From Alphaproteobacteria bacterium (lineage in GTDB: Bacteria; Pseudomonadota; Alphaproteobacteria; UBA8366; GCA-2717185): a stretch of 64,000 bases of DNA. The stretch lies in assembly GCA_012103325.1 (NCBI GenBank), contig WLWY01000005.1:463238-527237 (forward strand), written 5' to 3'. Position 1 is the first letter of the stretch. Every line of letters begins with the position of its first letter. Shown one piece after another: positions 17,018 through 26,112 of this stretch. The notes under the pieces are model-generated. The model saw only the letters and a list, made by a program, of their open reading frames with translations. It made no database searches and had not been told where the DNA came from. A program made the translations under genes and the position numbers.

Positions 17018-18202
17018 ATGACGGTACAGCCACTGCAGGGCATTAAGGTGCTCGATCTCACACAGATATTTCAGGGACCCTATGCGTCCTTTCTGATGGC
17101 AATGGCGGGGGCCGAGGTCGTCAAGGTCGAGGCTCATAGCGGCGACCGAATCCGGCGCGGTGGCGGCCCGGACACACCGCTCGCCTTCGCGATGCTGAAT
17201 TCGAACAAGAAGTGCCTCACACTTGACCTGAAGCATCCGCGCGGCAAGGAAATCCTGAAATCCATGGCCAAGGAAGCCGACGTGATGCTGGAAAACTTCG
17301 CCACGGGGACGATGGACCGCCTCGGCCTCGGCTGGGAGGTGATGCGCGAGATCAATCCGCGCCTCATCTACGGCACGGCGACGGGCTATGGCGTCTCCGG
17401 GCCTGACAAGGACCAGCTTGCCATGGACCACACCATACAGGCGGCCGCTGGCATCATGAGCATTACGGGAGAGACGGGCGGTCCGCCGGCGCGGGCAGGG
17501 GGCACGCCCAGCGATATTATGGGCGGCATCCATTTCTACGCCGGTGTGTTGAGCGCGATCCTGGGCCGTAACGCCACCGGCAAGGGCACGCTGGTCGAAG
17601 TGGCGATGACGGAAGCGATGTACTTTACCCTGGCCAGCGAATACTCCCATTACCACCGAACCGGCGAACTGCCGGAGCGCCGCGGCGACAAGACGGCAGC
17701 CAATTCCGCGCCCTATGGCCGCTATGAATGCAAGGATGGCTGGATTGCTTTGATTTGTGTCAGCGAAGCGCAATGGGAGCGGCTTCTAGATCTGGTCGGC
17801 CGCGAGGACCTTAAGGGGGACCCGGGATATGCCAGCCCCGCCTTGCGTCATAACCACGAACCGGCAATCAACGCGATGATCGAAGGTTGGACCAGGACGC
17901 GGTCCCGCGACGAGGTGTACCGTCAGATTCGCGATAACAAGATCCCCGTGGCGCCGGTGCGGGACGTTGCCGATGTGATGAACGACCCTCACATGCATGA
18001 ACGAGGCATGTTGAACCGGATGGAGCACCCCTATATCGGGGACCTCATTTTGCCGAGCTCGCCCATAAGGCTTTCCGAATTCCCGCCCAGTCCGCTCGAA
18101 TTTTTTCACGAACCCGGTGCTGACAATGCGGAGGTTTTGGGTGACTGGCTGGGCATGAGCGAAGCGGACGTTGCGTCGCTCGCGGCCGAAAAAGTGATTT
18201 AG
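17018..18202 (+). CDS. family III CoA-transferase (CaiB/BaiF)
   Basis: 394 residues, normal length. Family signs are the N-terminal GIKVLDLTQIFQGPYASFLMA, AEVVKVEAHSGDRIRR, the NSNKKCLTLDLKHPRGKEIL segment, and DVMLENFATGTMDRLGL. The catalytic Asp that forms the acyl anhydride is expected in the LAMDHTIQAAAGIMS segment near residue 137. These enzymes move CoA between carboxylic acids, for example carnitine, formate/oxalate or bile-acid CoA esters; specificity is not predictable. The next gene (LLM oxidoreductase) starts 11 bp after the stop and a crotonase follows, so the three likely form one pathway operon that activates and then modifies an organic acid. Confidence 0.9.
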   Translation: MTVQPLQGIKVLDLTQIFQGPYASFLMAMAGAEVVKVEAHSGDRIRRGGGPDTPLAFAMLNSNKKCLTLDLKHPRGKEILKSMAKEADVMLENFATGTMDRLGLGWEVMREINPRLIYGTATGYGVSGPDKDQLAMDHTIQAAAGIMSITGETGGPPARAGGTPSDIMGGIHFYAGVLSAILGRNATGKGTLVEVAMTEAMYFTLASEYSHYHRTGELPERRGDKTAANSAPYGRYECKDGWIALICVSEAQWERLLDLVGREDLKGDPGYASPALRHNHEPAINAMIEGWTRTRSRDEVYRQIRDNKIPVAPVRDVADVMNDPHMHERGMLNRMEHPYIGDLILPSSPIRLSEFPPSPLEFFHEPGADNAEVLGDWLGMSEADVASLAAEKVI

Positions 18203-18213
18203 GGGGCCTCTTT

Positions 18214-19236
18214 TTGCGTCTTTCCGTCCTCGACCAATCCGTCGCCATCGCTGGGCGACCGCAGAGCGTTTCCATCCGCGAGTCGATAGAACTGGCGCAA
18301 TTCTGCGAGGGGCTAGGCTATCATCGCTTCTGGGTCGCGGAGCACCACAACCACGACACGATCACCGGAACCGCGCCGGAAGTATTGATGGCGGCAATCG
18401 CCGCGACCACGAAACGCATTCGGATCGGCAGCGCCGGTGTCATGCTGCCGCATTATTCGTCGCTGAAAGTGGCGGAACAGTTCCGCGTGCTGGATGCGAT
18501 CGCGCCGGACCGGATCGATTTGGGGCTTGGCCGCGCGCCGGGTTCGGATGGCCGGACGGCTTTCGCGCTTAATCCCAATGCTGGACAGGCTGCGGCACAG
18601 TTTCCCGAACAGGTCCGAGATCTTCTGGCCTGGGTCTCCGGCGAGCCGCTGCCGGCGGGCCATCCGTACGGGATGATCCGGGCTTTTCCCAGCAGCGATA
18701 CCTCACCGGACATGTGGATGCTGGGTACGTCGGATTACGGCGCACAGGTCGCGGCCCATTTCGGCATTCCGTACTGCTTCGCGCATTTTATTACCCAGGG
18801 GCAAGGCTGTGCCCAGGCCTTGGCGCTTTATCGCCAGCATTATCAGCCGAGTGAACGGCATCCCGAACCAATCGCGACGGTTTGTGTGTGGGCGCTGGTG
18901 ACAGACACTGTAGAAGAAGCGAACCATCAGTACATGCCGCGCGCGCGCTCCCGGCTGGCGCGGGACCGCGGTGTGCTGCAGGCAATCGAGTCGCCTGAAT
19001 TTGCGGCGGCGCAGCCCTATACCGCAGCCGAGCAGGCGCGGATCGATGCGCTGCGGGAGGACGCCTTTGTCGGTACGCCGGATAAAGTCGGCGAGCAGCT
19101 GCGGAACCTGGCGCAACAGCTTGGGGTCGACGAACTCGTCGTTCTGACCTGGACACATGACTTGGCCGTACGCAAACATTCCTACGAACTTTTAGCGAAA
19201 GAGTTCAGTATCGCGTCGAACGCGGAGGAGGAATAG
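18214..19236 (+). CDS. LLM-class flavin-dependent oxidoreductase (MsnO8-like)
   Basis: 340 residues with a TTG start and AGGGGG about 7 nt upstream. Luciferase-like barrel signs are RLSVLDQSVAIAG, GYHRFWVAEHHNH, IRIGSAGVMLPHYSSLKVAEQ, DRIDLGLGRAPGSD, and WMLGTSDYGAQVAAHFG, a pattern close to the MsnO8 subgroup. These FMN-dependent enzymes often have unknown substrates. The gene lies between the CoA-transferase and the enoyl-CoA hydratase, whose ATG directly follows this stop codon, so all three are translated together. Confidence 0.88.
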   Translation: MRLSVLDQSVAIAGRPQSVSIRESIELAQFCEGLGYHRFWVAEHHNHDTITGTAPEVLMAAIAATTKRIRIGSAGVMLPHYSSLKVAEQFRVLDAIAPDRIDLGLGRAPGSDGRTAFALNPNAGQAAAQFPEQVRDLLAWVSGEPLPAGHPYGMIRAFPSSDTSPDMWMLGTSDYGAQVAAHFGIPYCFAHFITQGQGCAQALALYRQHYQPSERHPEPIATVCVWALVTDTVEEANHQYMPRARSRLARDRGVLQAIESPEFAAAQPYTAAEQARIDALREDAFVGTPDKVGEQLRNLAQQLGVDELVVLTWTHDLAVRKHSYELLAKEFSIASNAEEE

Positions 19237-20064
19237 ATGTCCGAAGAATTGATCCTAACGAAGGTCGAGGACGGTGTCGGATACCTGACCTTTAATCGGC
19301 CTAAATCGTTGAACGCCTTTAACAATGAGCTGATGGTGCAGTCCATCGAAGCCATGGATGGTTTTGCGACTGACGATGATGTGAGAGCTGTGATCGTGCA
19401 GGGCGCGGGGCGGGCCTTCTCCGCCGGGTTCGACCTTAAGGCGTCGGGCGAACGGCAGCTCGACAGTGTCGACAAGGTTCGCACGCAGATGGCGTTGCAG
19501 TTTGATTTCATCATCAAGTTCTGGGATTGCCCGAAGCCGACCATTGCTGTCGTGCAGGGCTATTGCCTCGCGGGTGCCTTCGAACTGGCCTTGGCCTGCG
19601 ACATGACCGTGGCGGCAGAAGGAACGATGTTCGGCGAGCCTGAGGTACGGTTTGGGACCGGTATCGTCGCAATGCTGCTGCCCTGGATTACGGGGCCGAA
19701 GCAGGCCAAAGAACTGCTCCTGACGGGCGAGGATCGCCTGAGCGCGGAAGACGCGCTACGCATGGGCATCATCAATTGTGTCGTGCCGCCGAAAGAGGCG
19801 GCTGGCAGGGCGCGAAACATGGCACGGAAGATGGTTCGCTCCGCAGCGGTCTCAGTCCAATTGACGAAACAGGCGATCAACCGCAGTTATGAAATCATGG
19901 GTCTGCGGCAGGCATTGTTGATGAGCTTGGATGTCGATGTTGAGATTAACGCGACGCCGTCCTGGGAAAAGCAGGAGTTTGCCCGCATTCGCAAAGACGA
20001 AGGGACCAAGCAGGCGATTGCCTGGCGCGATGCCCGCTTCGCCGATGAATTTCCGACGGACTGA
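19237..20064 (+). CDS. enoyl-CoA hydratase/isomerase (crotonase) family
   Basis: 275 residues. Crotonase features are VGYLTFNRPKSLNAFN, the first oxyanion-hole strand GAGRAFSAGFDLKA, and the second around VQGYCLAGAFELALACDM, with a Glu in FGEPEVRFGTG at the usual catalytic place. The C-terminal helices (from about 200) are slightly extended. It would hydrate, isomerise or otherwise transform an acyl-CoA made by the upstream CoA-transferase. The start is directly after the LLM stop, with GGAGGAGG just inside that gene acting as its ribosome binding site. Confidence 0.88.
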   Translation: MSEELILTKVEDGVGYLTFNRPKSLNAFNNELMVQSIEAMDGFATDDDVRAVIVQGAGRAFSAGFDLKASGERQLDSVDKVRTQMALQFDFIIKFWDCPKPTIAVVQGYCLAGAFELALACDMTVAAEGTMFGEPEVRFGTGIVAMLLPWITGPKQAKELLLTGEDRLSAEDALRMGIINCVVPPKEAAGRARNMARKMVRSAAVSVQLTKQAINRSYEIMGLRQALLMSLDVDVEINATPSWEKQEFARIRKDEGTKQAIAWRDARFADEFPTD

Positions 20065-20168
20065 TCGCTAAAAAACAATTTTCGGTTGAGAGATAATTCG
20101 GCATATCATACGGATCGTCAGATAACGATGTCCAATTGAAGTCACCGTTATGGGGATAGAGACTAATC

Positions 20169-20705
20169 GTGAGCGATATCCTGCAGCGCGTAGACCGTAA
20201 GTTCGAGGACGACCACCAGATACGTTTGATGTTGTCGCATGACGCGCTGTTGAAGCGTGAGCAGCTTAGTACGATCGGCCCTTTATTTGACTATTGGCGC
20301 GAGTGCACCACAAATCGGGTGCCGGGCAAACAGATAGCGTTTAATCCCGGAAGCGCCTTGTCAGCGGAAGCGCTGCGTTGGGTTTCATGGATCGATGTGC
20401 GCTCGGATTCGGCGCTCGACTTCATCTGGTGTAACCACGTTTACGGTTGGCTTGGCGATGTTTCAACAGAGTATTGCGATTCCTCTGGTCGGAAGGTTCG
20501 CGATCATAATGTAAAACTGCATAGGCAATACTGCGCGGTCGAATACCAGCTTTGCAAAAGCTCGAAGCAACCACTCTACCACGAGATCAAACAGCATACA
20601 GGAAGCATTCAAAGACACTACACACGCCTATTGCTTCCGGTTTTGGACGAAGGTGGGAACGTTTTTCGAATTTTTTACGCTTGCCGGCGCTTTCTACCAA
20701 TTTAG
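20169..20705 (+). CDS. PAS_5-like domain protein, unknown function
   Basis: 178 residues with a GTG start. The middle has the pattern of the alphaproteobacterial PAS_5 family (DUF1457): an N-terminal IGPLFDYWRECTTNRVPGK segment, then a beta-rich region (YCAVEYQLCKSSKQPLYHEI, HYTRLLLPVLDEGGNVFRIFYA). No output domain or membrane segment is seen, so it would be a lone sensor or adaptor. It is followed by about 100 bp before the end of the convergent lactonase gene, and no operon partner is evident. Assignment is by pattern and moderately sure. Confidence 0.65.
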   Translation: MSDILQRVDRKFEDDHQIRLMLSHDALLKREQLSTIGPLFDYWRECTTNRVPGKQIAFNPGSALSAEALRWVSWIDVRSDSALDFIWCNHVYGWLGDVSTEYCDSSGRKVRDHNVKLHRQYCAVEYQLCKSSKQPLYHEIKQHTGSIQRHYTRLLLPVLDEGGNVFRIFYACRRFLPI

Positions 20706-20803
20706 GGAACCTTCTATCTAGGATCTCATATAGGGCAATAATTTCTTTGCGTTGTTGTGAGACCCCGCAGGGGCGCGTTGTCGTTCATACGGGATGCTGA
20801 TGG

Positions 20804-21823
20804 TCAGGATACCGGCAGGATCGCAACCCACATCGGCTTGGCGCCGACTTCATGGGTAGCGATACGCTCCAGCCGGCCAGACTCGTTATCGATTTGATAG
20901 ACGGCGAGACGTCCCGACTCGAGACCGGCTGACAAAAGGAAATGACCTGCCGGATCGATTTCGAAAGCGCGGGGGACCGGCTCGGCGGCGGTGTGGCCGA
21001 GCGAGGTCAAGAGGCCGCTATCCGGGTCGACCGAGAACTCGGCGATACTGTCGTGTCCCCGGTTCGGGGCGTAGAGAAAGCGTCCGCCGGGTGAAATTCG
21101 GATCTGCGAACATTTGCTCTCGCCTGCCCAACTGTCAGGCAGGGTGGAAATGGTTTGCAGAAGTGACAAGGTGCCTGTCCCGGTATCGAGCGCGCAAACG
21201 CTGACGCTGCAACCCTGTTCGTTGGAGACGTAGATGATCTCTTTCGTCGGATGAAAACAGAAATGCCGCGGTCCGGTCATGGCCGGCTCCGCGAAACGCG
21301 GTGGGTCGTTGGGGGTCAACTGACCGGTGGATGGATCGAAACGGAATTGAAAGATCGCGTTCGGCGCGCCGTTCCCATCGATATGCGGCACGAAGGCATA
21401 GCGGTTCGAGCGGTCGGTCTGAAAGCAGTGCGAGCCACGTCCCGTCGTCCGCCATTCAATCGGCGGGTGGGTAACCGCACCGTTCTCGATGCGATGGACC
21501 GCTGCTTTCTCGGCCAAATAATAGGCGGAAAACAGGTATCTGCCGGTCCGGTCTGTTGCCATGTAGCAAGGGTCGGACTCTAGAGGGATCGTGCCAATCG
21601 CGGTCAGCGCACCGTCTGATGCGTTGATGCGAAAGCCCGTTATCTCGCAGGACTCGCGCTGCGCGACATACATGTATTGCTGGTCCGGCGAGACAGCTAT
21701 CGGCGCCGGACGTCCTGATAGCGGGACATCGCCGCGCGTCTCCAACTCGCCGGTATCCGAGTCCATCGCGTATCGTGCGATCCGATCCTCGCCGGAAACG
21801 GTGACGTAAACATTGTAGTGCAT
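20804..21823 (-). CDS. lactonase, seven-bladed beta-propeller (6-phosphogluconolactonase/YbhE type)
   Basis: 339 residues from the ATG at 21823, preceded by GGAGG 4 nt upstream; a longer frame to 22078 is not supported by a ribosome binding site. Repeating blade motifs are visible: VSPDQQYMYVAQRESCEITG, DRTGRYLFSAYYLAEKA, HPTKEIIYVSNEQGCSVSV, and SPGGRFLYAPNRGHDSIAEF, the last being the family hallmark. Relatives hydrolyse 6-phosphogluconolactone or other lactones; several homologues have unknown substrates. It is divergent from a short-chain dehydrogenase at 21938; a dehydrogenase that makes a lactone and a lactonase that opens it would make sense together, but this is inference. Confidence 0.85.
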   Translation of the reverse strand: MHYNVYVTVSGEDRIARYAMDSDTGELETRGDVPLSGRPAPIAVSPDQQYMYVAQRESCEITGFRINASDGALTAIGTIPLESDPCYMATDRTGRYLFSAYYLAEKAAVHRIENGAVTHPPIEWRTTGRGSHCFQTDRSNRYAFVPHIDGNGAPNAIFQFRFDPSTGQLTPNDPPRFAEPAMTGPRHFCFHPTKEIIYVSNEQGCSVSVCALDTGTGTLSLLQTISTLPDSWAGESKCSQIRISPGGRFLYAPNRGHDSIAEFSVDPDSGLLTSLGHTAAEPVPRAFEIDPAGHFLLSAGLESGRLAVYQIDNESGRLERIATHEVGAKPMWVAILPVS

Positions 21824-21937
21824 GGTACCTCCACGAACTGACCCATAGCGGCTTTGTCCCGTATTCTGGAAGACGGCGCGGATGATTCCTAGTGCCGGCA
21901 GACTCGTGCCTTGGTCATCCTGTTGTATAGTCGGGTT

Positions 21938-22708
21938 ATGAACGGATTCGATTTTTCCAACGATACGATTCTGATCAGCGGTGCGGCGGCCGGGATCGGA
22001 CGGGCGATTGCGGACCGTTTGGCGGACGCCGGCGCCAAGCTTGCGCTGCTCGGTCGCGACGCCGAAGGGGTAAGCCAAGCTGCAGAATCGATTGGCCCGG
22101 CAGCGTCGGCCTTCGTTGGTGACTTGTCCGATGGAGCGGCCATCGATGCGCTGGTGGGGAGCGCCTGGGAGGCGGTGGGGCCGATCACGGGGCTGGTCAA
22201 TTGCGCCGGCATATTTCCCAACACGCCGATGCTCGATGTTGCCGTCGAAGAATGGACGCGCGTGTTGGATACGAATCTACGAGCACCGTTCCTCGTGGCC
22301 CAGGCGGTGGCGCGGCGGATGATCGCCAACGAGATCCAGGGCGCCATCGTCAACATCAGCTCGTCCGCTGCAATTCTGGCCCGGCCGGGCATTCCACATT
22401 ACGGCGCGTCCAAGGCGGGCGTTGAACAATTGACCCGCAACATGGCGATCGAACTGGCGCCACACGGTATTCGCGTCAACGCGGTCGCGCCGGGTCTGAT
22501 CGCGACTGATCGCGTCATGGCCAAGGCCGCGGGTGCGGGGAAAACCGAGCATGCAGCGAAGACCGCACGTATCCCTCTTCGCCGCGAAGGGCGTCCGGAC
22601 GAGATTGCCGGACTGGTTCTCGTCATGCTCTCGCCGCTGGCGAGCTACTGCACGGGCAGCGTGTTGCTCGCGGATGGTGGATTCACCCTCGGAATCCCGA
22701 GTTATTAG
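21938..22708 (+). CDS. short-chain dehydrogenase/reductase
   Basis: 256 residues from the ATG MNGFDFSN; an upstream TTG frame is less likely. The Rossmann nucleotide motif is SGAAAGIG near residue 14, with NAG-equivalent NCAG (VNCAGIFP) and catalytic Ser-Tyr-Lys in NISSSAAI and HYGASKAGVEQL (Tyr about 155). The RVNAVAPGLIATD stretch and the C-terminal YCTGSVLLADGGFTLG are typical of classical SDRs. It probably uses NAD(P) to oxidise or reduce an alcohol/ketone. It is transcribed away from the lactonase with 114 bp between the starts. Confidence 0.9.
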   Translation: MNGFDFSNDTILISGAAAGIGRAIADRLADAGAKLALLGRDAEGVSQAAESIGPAASAFVGDLSDGAAIDALVGSAWEAVGPITGLVNCAGIFPNTPMLDVAVEEWTRVLDTNLRAPFLVAQAVARRMIANEIQGAIVNISSSAAILARPGIPHYGASKAGVEQLTRNMAIELAPHGIRVNAVAPGLIATDRVMAKAAGAGKTEHAAKTARIPLRREGRPDEIAGLVLVMLSPLASYCTGSVLLADGGFTLGIPSY

Positions 22709-22867
22709 GACAAAATCGCGTCTGATCCTTGCTTCAATAGGGTCTCGTCGTTTAGCGTTCAGTTAGTCTTTTTTGTCCTACAGGGAGAGGCAAGTCGGTC
22801 GCGGAGACGGCCCAGCCTTTGTTGCAACGCCAGCGGACATCACACACGAAAAAAAGGAAGGAAAACC

Positions 22868-23284
22868 GTGGAACTCAAACGACCGCTACCAACGCCCATG
22901 ACACCGGAGGCCAAACCCTATTGGGACGGGCTGAAGGAAGGGAAACTCATGATGCCAAAATGCGACGATTGCGGGCATGTCTTCTTTTATCCGCGCATCG
23001 CGTGCCCGTCTTGCCATTCGCGCAGCGTTGGCTGGATGCAGGCCAGCGGCAAAGGGAAGCTGTTCTCCTTCGAAATCGCGCATCGCTCTCTCAATCCCGC
23101 GTTCAAGATCGAAGCGCCGTACATTCTCGCCATGATCGAGCTTGAAGAGGGGCCGAGGATGATGTCGAACCTTATCAACATCGACCCAGATCCCACGGTC
23201 GTGAAATGCGACATGCCGGTCGAGGTCGTGTTCGAAAAGCAGAATGACGACGTCACCATTGCGCTCTTTCAACCGGCCGGTTGA
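22868..23284 (+). CDS. DUF35 Zn-ribbon / OB-fold protein
   Basis: 138 residues with a GTG start and AAGGAAGG just upstream. The N-terminal rubredoxin-like zinc ribbon has two Cys pairs, CDDC and CPSC, near residues 31-49, followed by an OB-fold (KGKLFSFEIAHRSLN, ILAMIELEEGPRMMSNL). DUF35 proteins bind acyl-CoA and form complexes with thiolase-like partners, as in archaeal mevalonate synthesis and steroid side-chain degradation. The thiolase-like gene starts 50 bp downstream, so a DUF35-thiolase complex is likely. Confidence 0.88.
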   Translation: MELKRPLPTPMTPEAKPYWDGLKEGKLMMPKCDDCGHVFFYPRIACPSCHSRSVGWMQASGKGKLFSFEIAHRSLNPAFKIEAPYILAMIELEEGPRMMSNLINIDPDPTVVKCDMPVEVVFEKQNDDVTIALFQPAG

Positions 23285-23334
23285 GACCGGCGGATAAGAG
23301 AACGCGAAACGAATTCGATTGATGGAAGAGTGAA

Positions 23335-24480
23335 ATGAAAGAGCTATCAAATTCCGTATGTATCGTCGGTGTCGAAGAGTCCGATGAAGTGGGTAAATTG
23401 CCTGGTGTCAGCCAGCTGAGCCTGCATCTCCAGGCGTGCCACAACGCCGTGGCCGACGCCGGACTGAAGATGTCCGAGGTCGATGGTATTTTCACCGCGG
23501 GGCAGCATTCGCCGGCCCTGCTTGGAGAGGCGCTGGGCGTCAACCCGCGCTATGTCGACGGCACTTCGGTCGGCGGCTGTTCCTTTATTATCATGGTCGG
23601 CCATGCCCTTCTGGCGTTGCATCACGGGCTGTGCGACGTCGCCTTGATTTCGCACGGAGAAAGCGGGCGCTCCGGTACGGGCGTCACGCGCGGCCGCGAC
23701 ACCAGTCTCAGCGGTCAGTTCGAAATGCCCTATGGCTTTGGCGGCGCGCCGACCTATTTCGGCATGATCACCAATCGGCATATGCATGAGTACGGCACGA
23801 CCCTGGAAGATTGGGCCAAGGTTGCGGTTTCGACCCGGGCTTGGGCCGGACTGAACCCGAAGGCCATGTTCCGCGATCCGATCACGGTCCAGGACGTTCT
23901 CGACTCGCGGCCGATGTTCTACCCGTTCAACCTGTTGAACATCTGCCTGGTGACGGATGCCGGCGGTGCCGTCGTCCTGACGCGCGCCGATCGGGCCCAG
24001 GACTGCGCTAAGAAGCCCGTCTATGTGCGCGGCGCTGGTGAGGGCACTGACCACGTCTTCGTGACGGAAATGGAAGAACTGCCGCTCAGCGTAGCGACCC
24101 GCAATTCCGGCAAGAAGGCGTTCGAGATGGCTGGTGTCAGCCATGGCGATTTCGACCACATCATGCTGTATGACGCCTTCTCGTCCGGCCCGCCGATCAT
24201 GCTGGAGTCGCTGGGCTTCTGCGAACCGGGCGAGGGCTGTTCCTTCTTCGACGAAGGAAAGTCGACGCCGGGTGGATCGCTGCCGATCAACACCAATGGC
24301 GGCGGCCTGTCCTACACCCATTCGGGCATGTACGGCATTTTCCCGATCATCGAAGCGGTGCGTCAGCAACGCGGCGAGTGCGGAGACCGTCAGGTGCCGG
24401 GCGCCAGCTTGTCGCTGGTCAATGGTATGGGCGGTATGCTTTCCGCGGCCGGTACGATCGTGCTTTCCAATCAGAAGTGA
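23335..24480 (+). CDS. thiolase / lipid-transfer-protein-type acetyl-CoA acetyltransferase
   Basis: 381 residues of the thiolase-fold SCP2-like group. Seen are VDGIFTAGQHSPALLGEALG, the expected nucleophile region GTSVGGCSFIIMVGHALLALH, the DAFSSGPPIMLESLGFC loop, NTNGGGLSYTHSG with its His, and the C-terminal NGMGGMLSAAGTIVL. Members of this group act in thiolytic or retro-aldol cleavage of acyl-CoAs together with DUF35 proteins. The gene ends just before a strong terminator, so the DUF35-thiolase pair forms its own transcription unit. Confidence 0.88.
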   Translation: MKELSNSVCIVGVEESDEVGKLPGVSQLSLHLQACHNAVADAGLKMSEVDGIFTAGQHSPALLGEALGVNPRYVDGTSVGGCSFIIMVGHALLALHHGLCDVALISHGESGRSGTGVTRGRDTSLSGQFEMPYGFGGAPTYFGMITNRHMHEYGTTLEDWAKVAVSTRAWAGLNPKAMFRDPITVQDVLDSRPMFYPFNLLNICLVTDAGGAVVLTRADRAQDCAKKPVYVRGAGEGTDHVFVTEMEELPLSVATRNSGKKAFEMAGVSHGDFDHIMLYDAFSSGPPIMLESLGFCEPGEGCSFFDEGKSTPGGSLPINTNGGGLSYTHSGMYGIFPIIEAVRQQRGECGDRQVPGASLSLVNGMGGMLSAAGTIVLSNQK

Positions 24481-24503
24481 TACCGGACACGATTGAAGAC
24501 TAG

Positions 24504-24535
24504 GAAAGAGGAGCGGTTTCGGCCGCTCCTCTTTC
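24504..24535 (+). terminator. Rho-independent terminator after the thiolase gene
   Basis: A perfect 13-bp stem, GAAAGAGGAGCGG (24504-24516) with CCGCTCCTCTTTC (24523-24535), encloses a 6-nt loop. The right arm ends in CTTTC and is followed by further T-rich sequence (TGCTTTC, and six T at 24551-24556). It ends the DUF35-thiolase unit and lies 35 bp before the next LLM gene. Confidence 0.8.
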
Positions 24536-24569
24536 TGCTTTCGGGGCGGGCTTTTTTGGATGTTAGACC

Positions 24570-25601
24570 ATGAAACTGACGCTGTTCATCAATCCAGAAC
24601 ATCGGGCCGATGACGATCTGACGGCCCGTTTCAACGACCATATCGAGCAGGTACGGGTCGCCAAGCGGGCCGGCTTTGATGGTGTCGCGGTCGGCAATCA
24701 TCTTTCCTACGGCTCGACCGCATGGTTTCCGCCTCTCGAAACATTGACCCGGCTCGCCGCCGAAGCCGACGGCATGTCGCTTGCGACCTGCATGCTCGTG
24801 CTGCCGCTTTATCATCCGTTGCATGTGATCGAGCAGGCGTCGCTGCTGGATACCATTTCGGGCGGTAACCTCATCCTTGGGGTCGCGCCGGGTTGGACGG
24901 AGGACGAGTTCCGGGTGATGGATGTGGAGCACGGGCGGCGGCTCGGCCGTTACATCGAAGCGGTTCAGTTGATGCAGCGGCTGTGGTCGGAGGGAACAGT
25001 CGATTTTACCGGTAAACATTTTCAAGCCGACGGGCTGTCCTTGGCGTTCAAGTCGGTCCAGAAACCACGCCCGCCAATGTGGTATGGCGGCAGCGTGACG
25101 CCCGCCGTGGCGCGGGCGGCGCGGCTGGCGGATACCGCGTTGGGCGACAGTTGGGTGGCGTCGTCGCATCTCGTCGAGGACGTGATCGTCAAACAGGCGG
25201 GCGTCTTCCGCGACGCATTGGCGGAACATGGCAAACCGATGCCGGCAGAGTTTCCGCTGCTGCGTAATATCGTCGTTGCGCCCGACCGGGAAACCGCGCT
25301 GCGCGAAGCCGGCCCGTTTCTGGAAGCCAGCTACCGGGTCTTCGGGCAATGGGGTCTGTTCTCGAAGGTCGTCGGAAGCGGAAAAGAGCAGCTCGATCTG
25401 GAGGAACTGATCGCAGGCCGCGTCATCCTCGGGTCGCCGGAGGAGTGCGCCGAGGAATTGGTGCGTCTGGCGCGTGCGACGGGTTACACGCGGCTGATCG
25501 CCCGGGTCCAATGGCTCGGTATGGATCAGAGTCTGGTGCTTCGAACCATCGAATTGCTGGCCGACCGCGTGCGGCCGCTTGTCGAGCGCGAGTTGAGTTA
25601 A
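24570..25601 (+). CDS. LLM-class flavin-dependent oxidoreductase
   Basis: 343 residues with luciferase-like signs: KLTLFINPEHRADDD at the start, a FDGVAVGNHLSYGSTAW active-site strand, SLATCMLVLPLYHPLHVIEQ, ISGGNLILGVAPGWTEDEF, and PMWYGGSVTPAVARAARLAD. It is of the alkanesulfonate-monooxygenase-like type, but substrate is unknown. The TRAP small permease starts 1 bp after its stop, so import of the substrate by the TRAP system and its oxidation by this enzyme are probably linked. Confidence 0.88.
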   Translation: MKLTLFINPEHRADDDLTARFNDHIEQVRVAKRAGFDGVAVGNHLSYGSTAWFPPLETLTRLAAEADGMSLATCMLVLPLYHPLHVIEQASLLDTISGGNLILGVAPGWTEDEFRVMDVEHGRRLGRYIEAVQLMQRLWSEGTVDFTGKHFQADGLSLAFKSVQKPRPPMWYGGSVTPAVARAARLADTALGDSWVASSHLVEDVIVKQAGVFRDALAEHGKPMPAEFPLLRNIVVAPDRETALREAGPFLEASYRVFGQWGLFSKVVGSGKEQLDLEELIAGRVILGSPEECAEELVRLARATGYTRLIARVQWLGMDQSLVLRTIELLADRVRPLVERELS

Positions 25602-25602
25602 G

Positions 25603-26112
25603 GTGTCGGTGATCCGCCTGATCGACCGGTTCACGGGAACCGTTGGCGGAATAGGCGCGGGACTGGTTGTCCCCTTGTTCCTGATCATGGGCTTCGAAGT
25701 CTTCATGCGCTTCCTGTTCAACCTACCGACTTTCTGGGCCTATGAACTGGCCTACATGATCACGGGCGCCCATTTCGTGCTGGGCATCGCCTATGTCACG
25801 AAGAGGCGGCAGCATGTACGGATCGATTTCCTGTACAGCCATTTCCCGCCGCAGCTGCAAGCGGCAATCGATTGCATAATTTACTGTTTTTTCCTGTTGC
25901 CTGTTTCGGCCTGGATAACCTGGCGGCTGGGAGTCGTTGCGCTTGAGGCGTACAGCGTTGGAGAAACCTCCGGCGAGTCAGCCTGGAACCCGGTCATCTG
26001 GCCGGTACGCACGGTAGCCGCGTTCGGCTTTTTTCTGTTCACGTTGCAAGTGCTGGCGGAAGGGATGCGGACGTTCCGGATCGTGTCCGGCCAGTCCGAA
26101 AACGTCGAATGA
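25603..26112 (+). CDS. TRAP transporter small permease (DctQ family)
   Basis: 169 residues with a GTG start and four hydrophobic helices, as expected for DctQ. The EVFMRFLFNLPTFWAYELAY segment after the first helix is the family signature. It forms the inner-membrane complex with the large permease, whose gene overlaps its stop codon by 4 bp. TRAP systems use a Na+ or H+ gradient and an extracytoplasmic binding protein (DctP/TAXI) to import organic acids. No binding-protein gene is in this neighbourhood, which leaves the substrate unknown. Confidence 0.88.
   Translation: MSVIRLIDRFTGTVGGIGAGLVVPLFLIMGFEVFMRFLFNLPTFWAYELAYMITGAHFVLGIAYVTKRRQHVRIDFLYSHFPPQLQAAIDCIIYCFFLLPVSAWITWRLGVVALEAYSVGETSGESAWNPVIWPVRTVAAFGFFLFTLQVLAEGMRTFRIVSGQSENVE

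Noticed and set aside
22708..22781. AGGACAAAA ... TTTTGTCCT inverted repeat after the SDR gene as a terminator
   Set aside because: The arms are more than 50 bp apart and only 9 bp long, so a stable terminator hairpin is unlikely.
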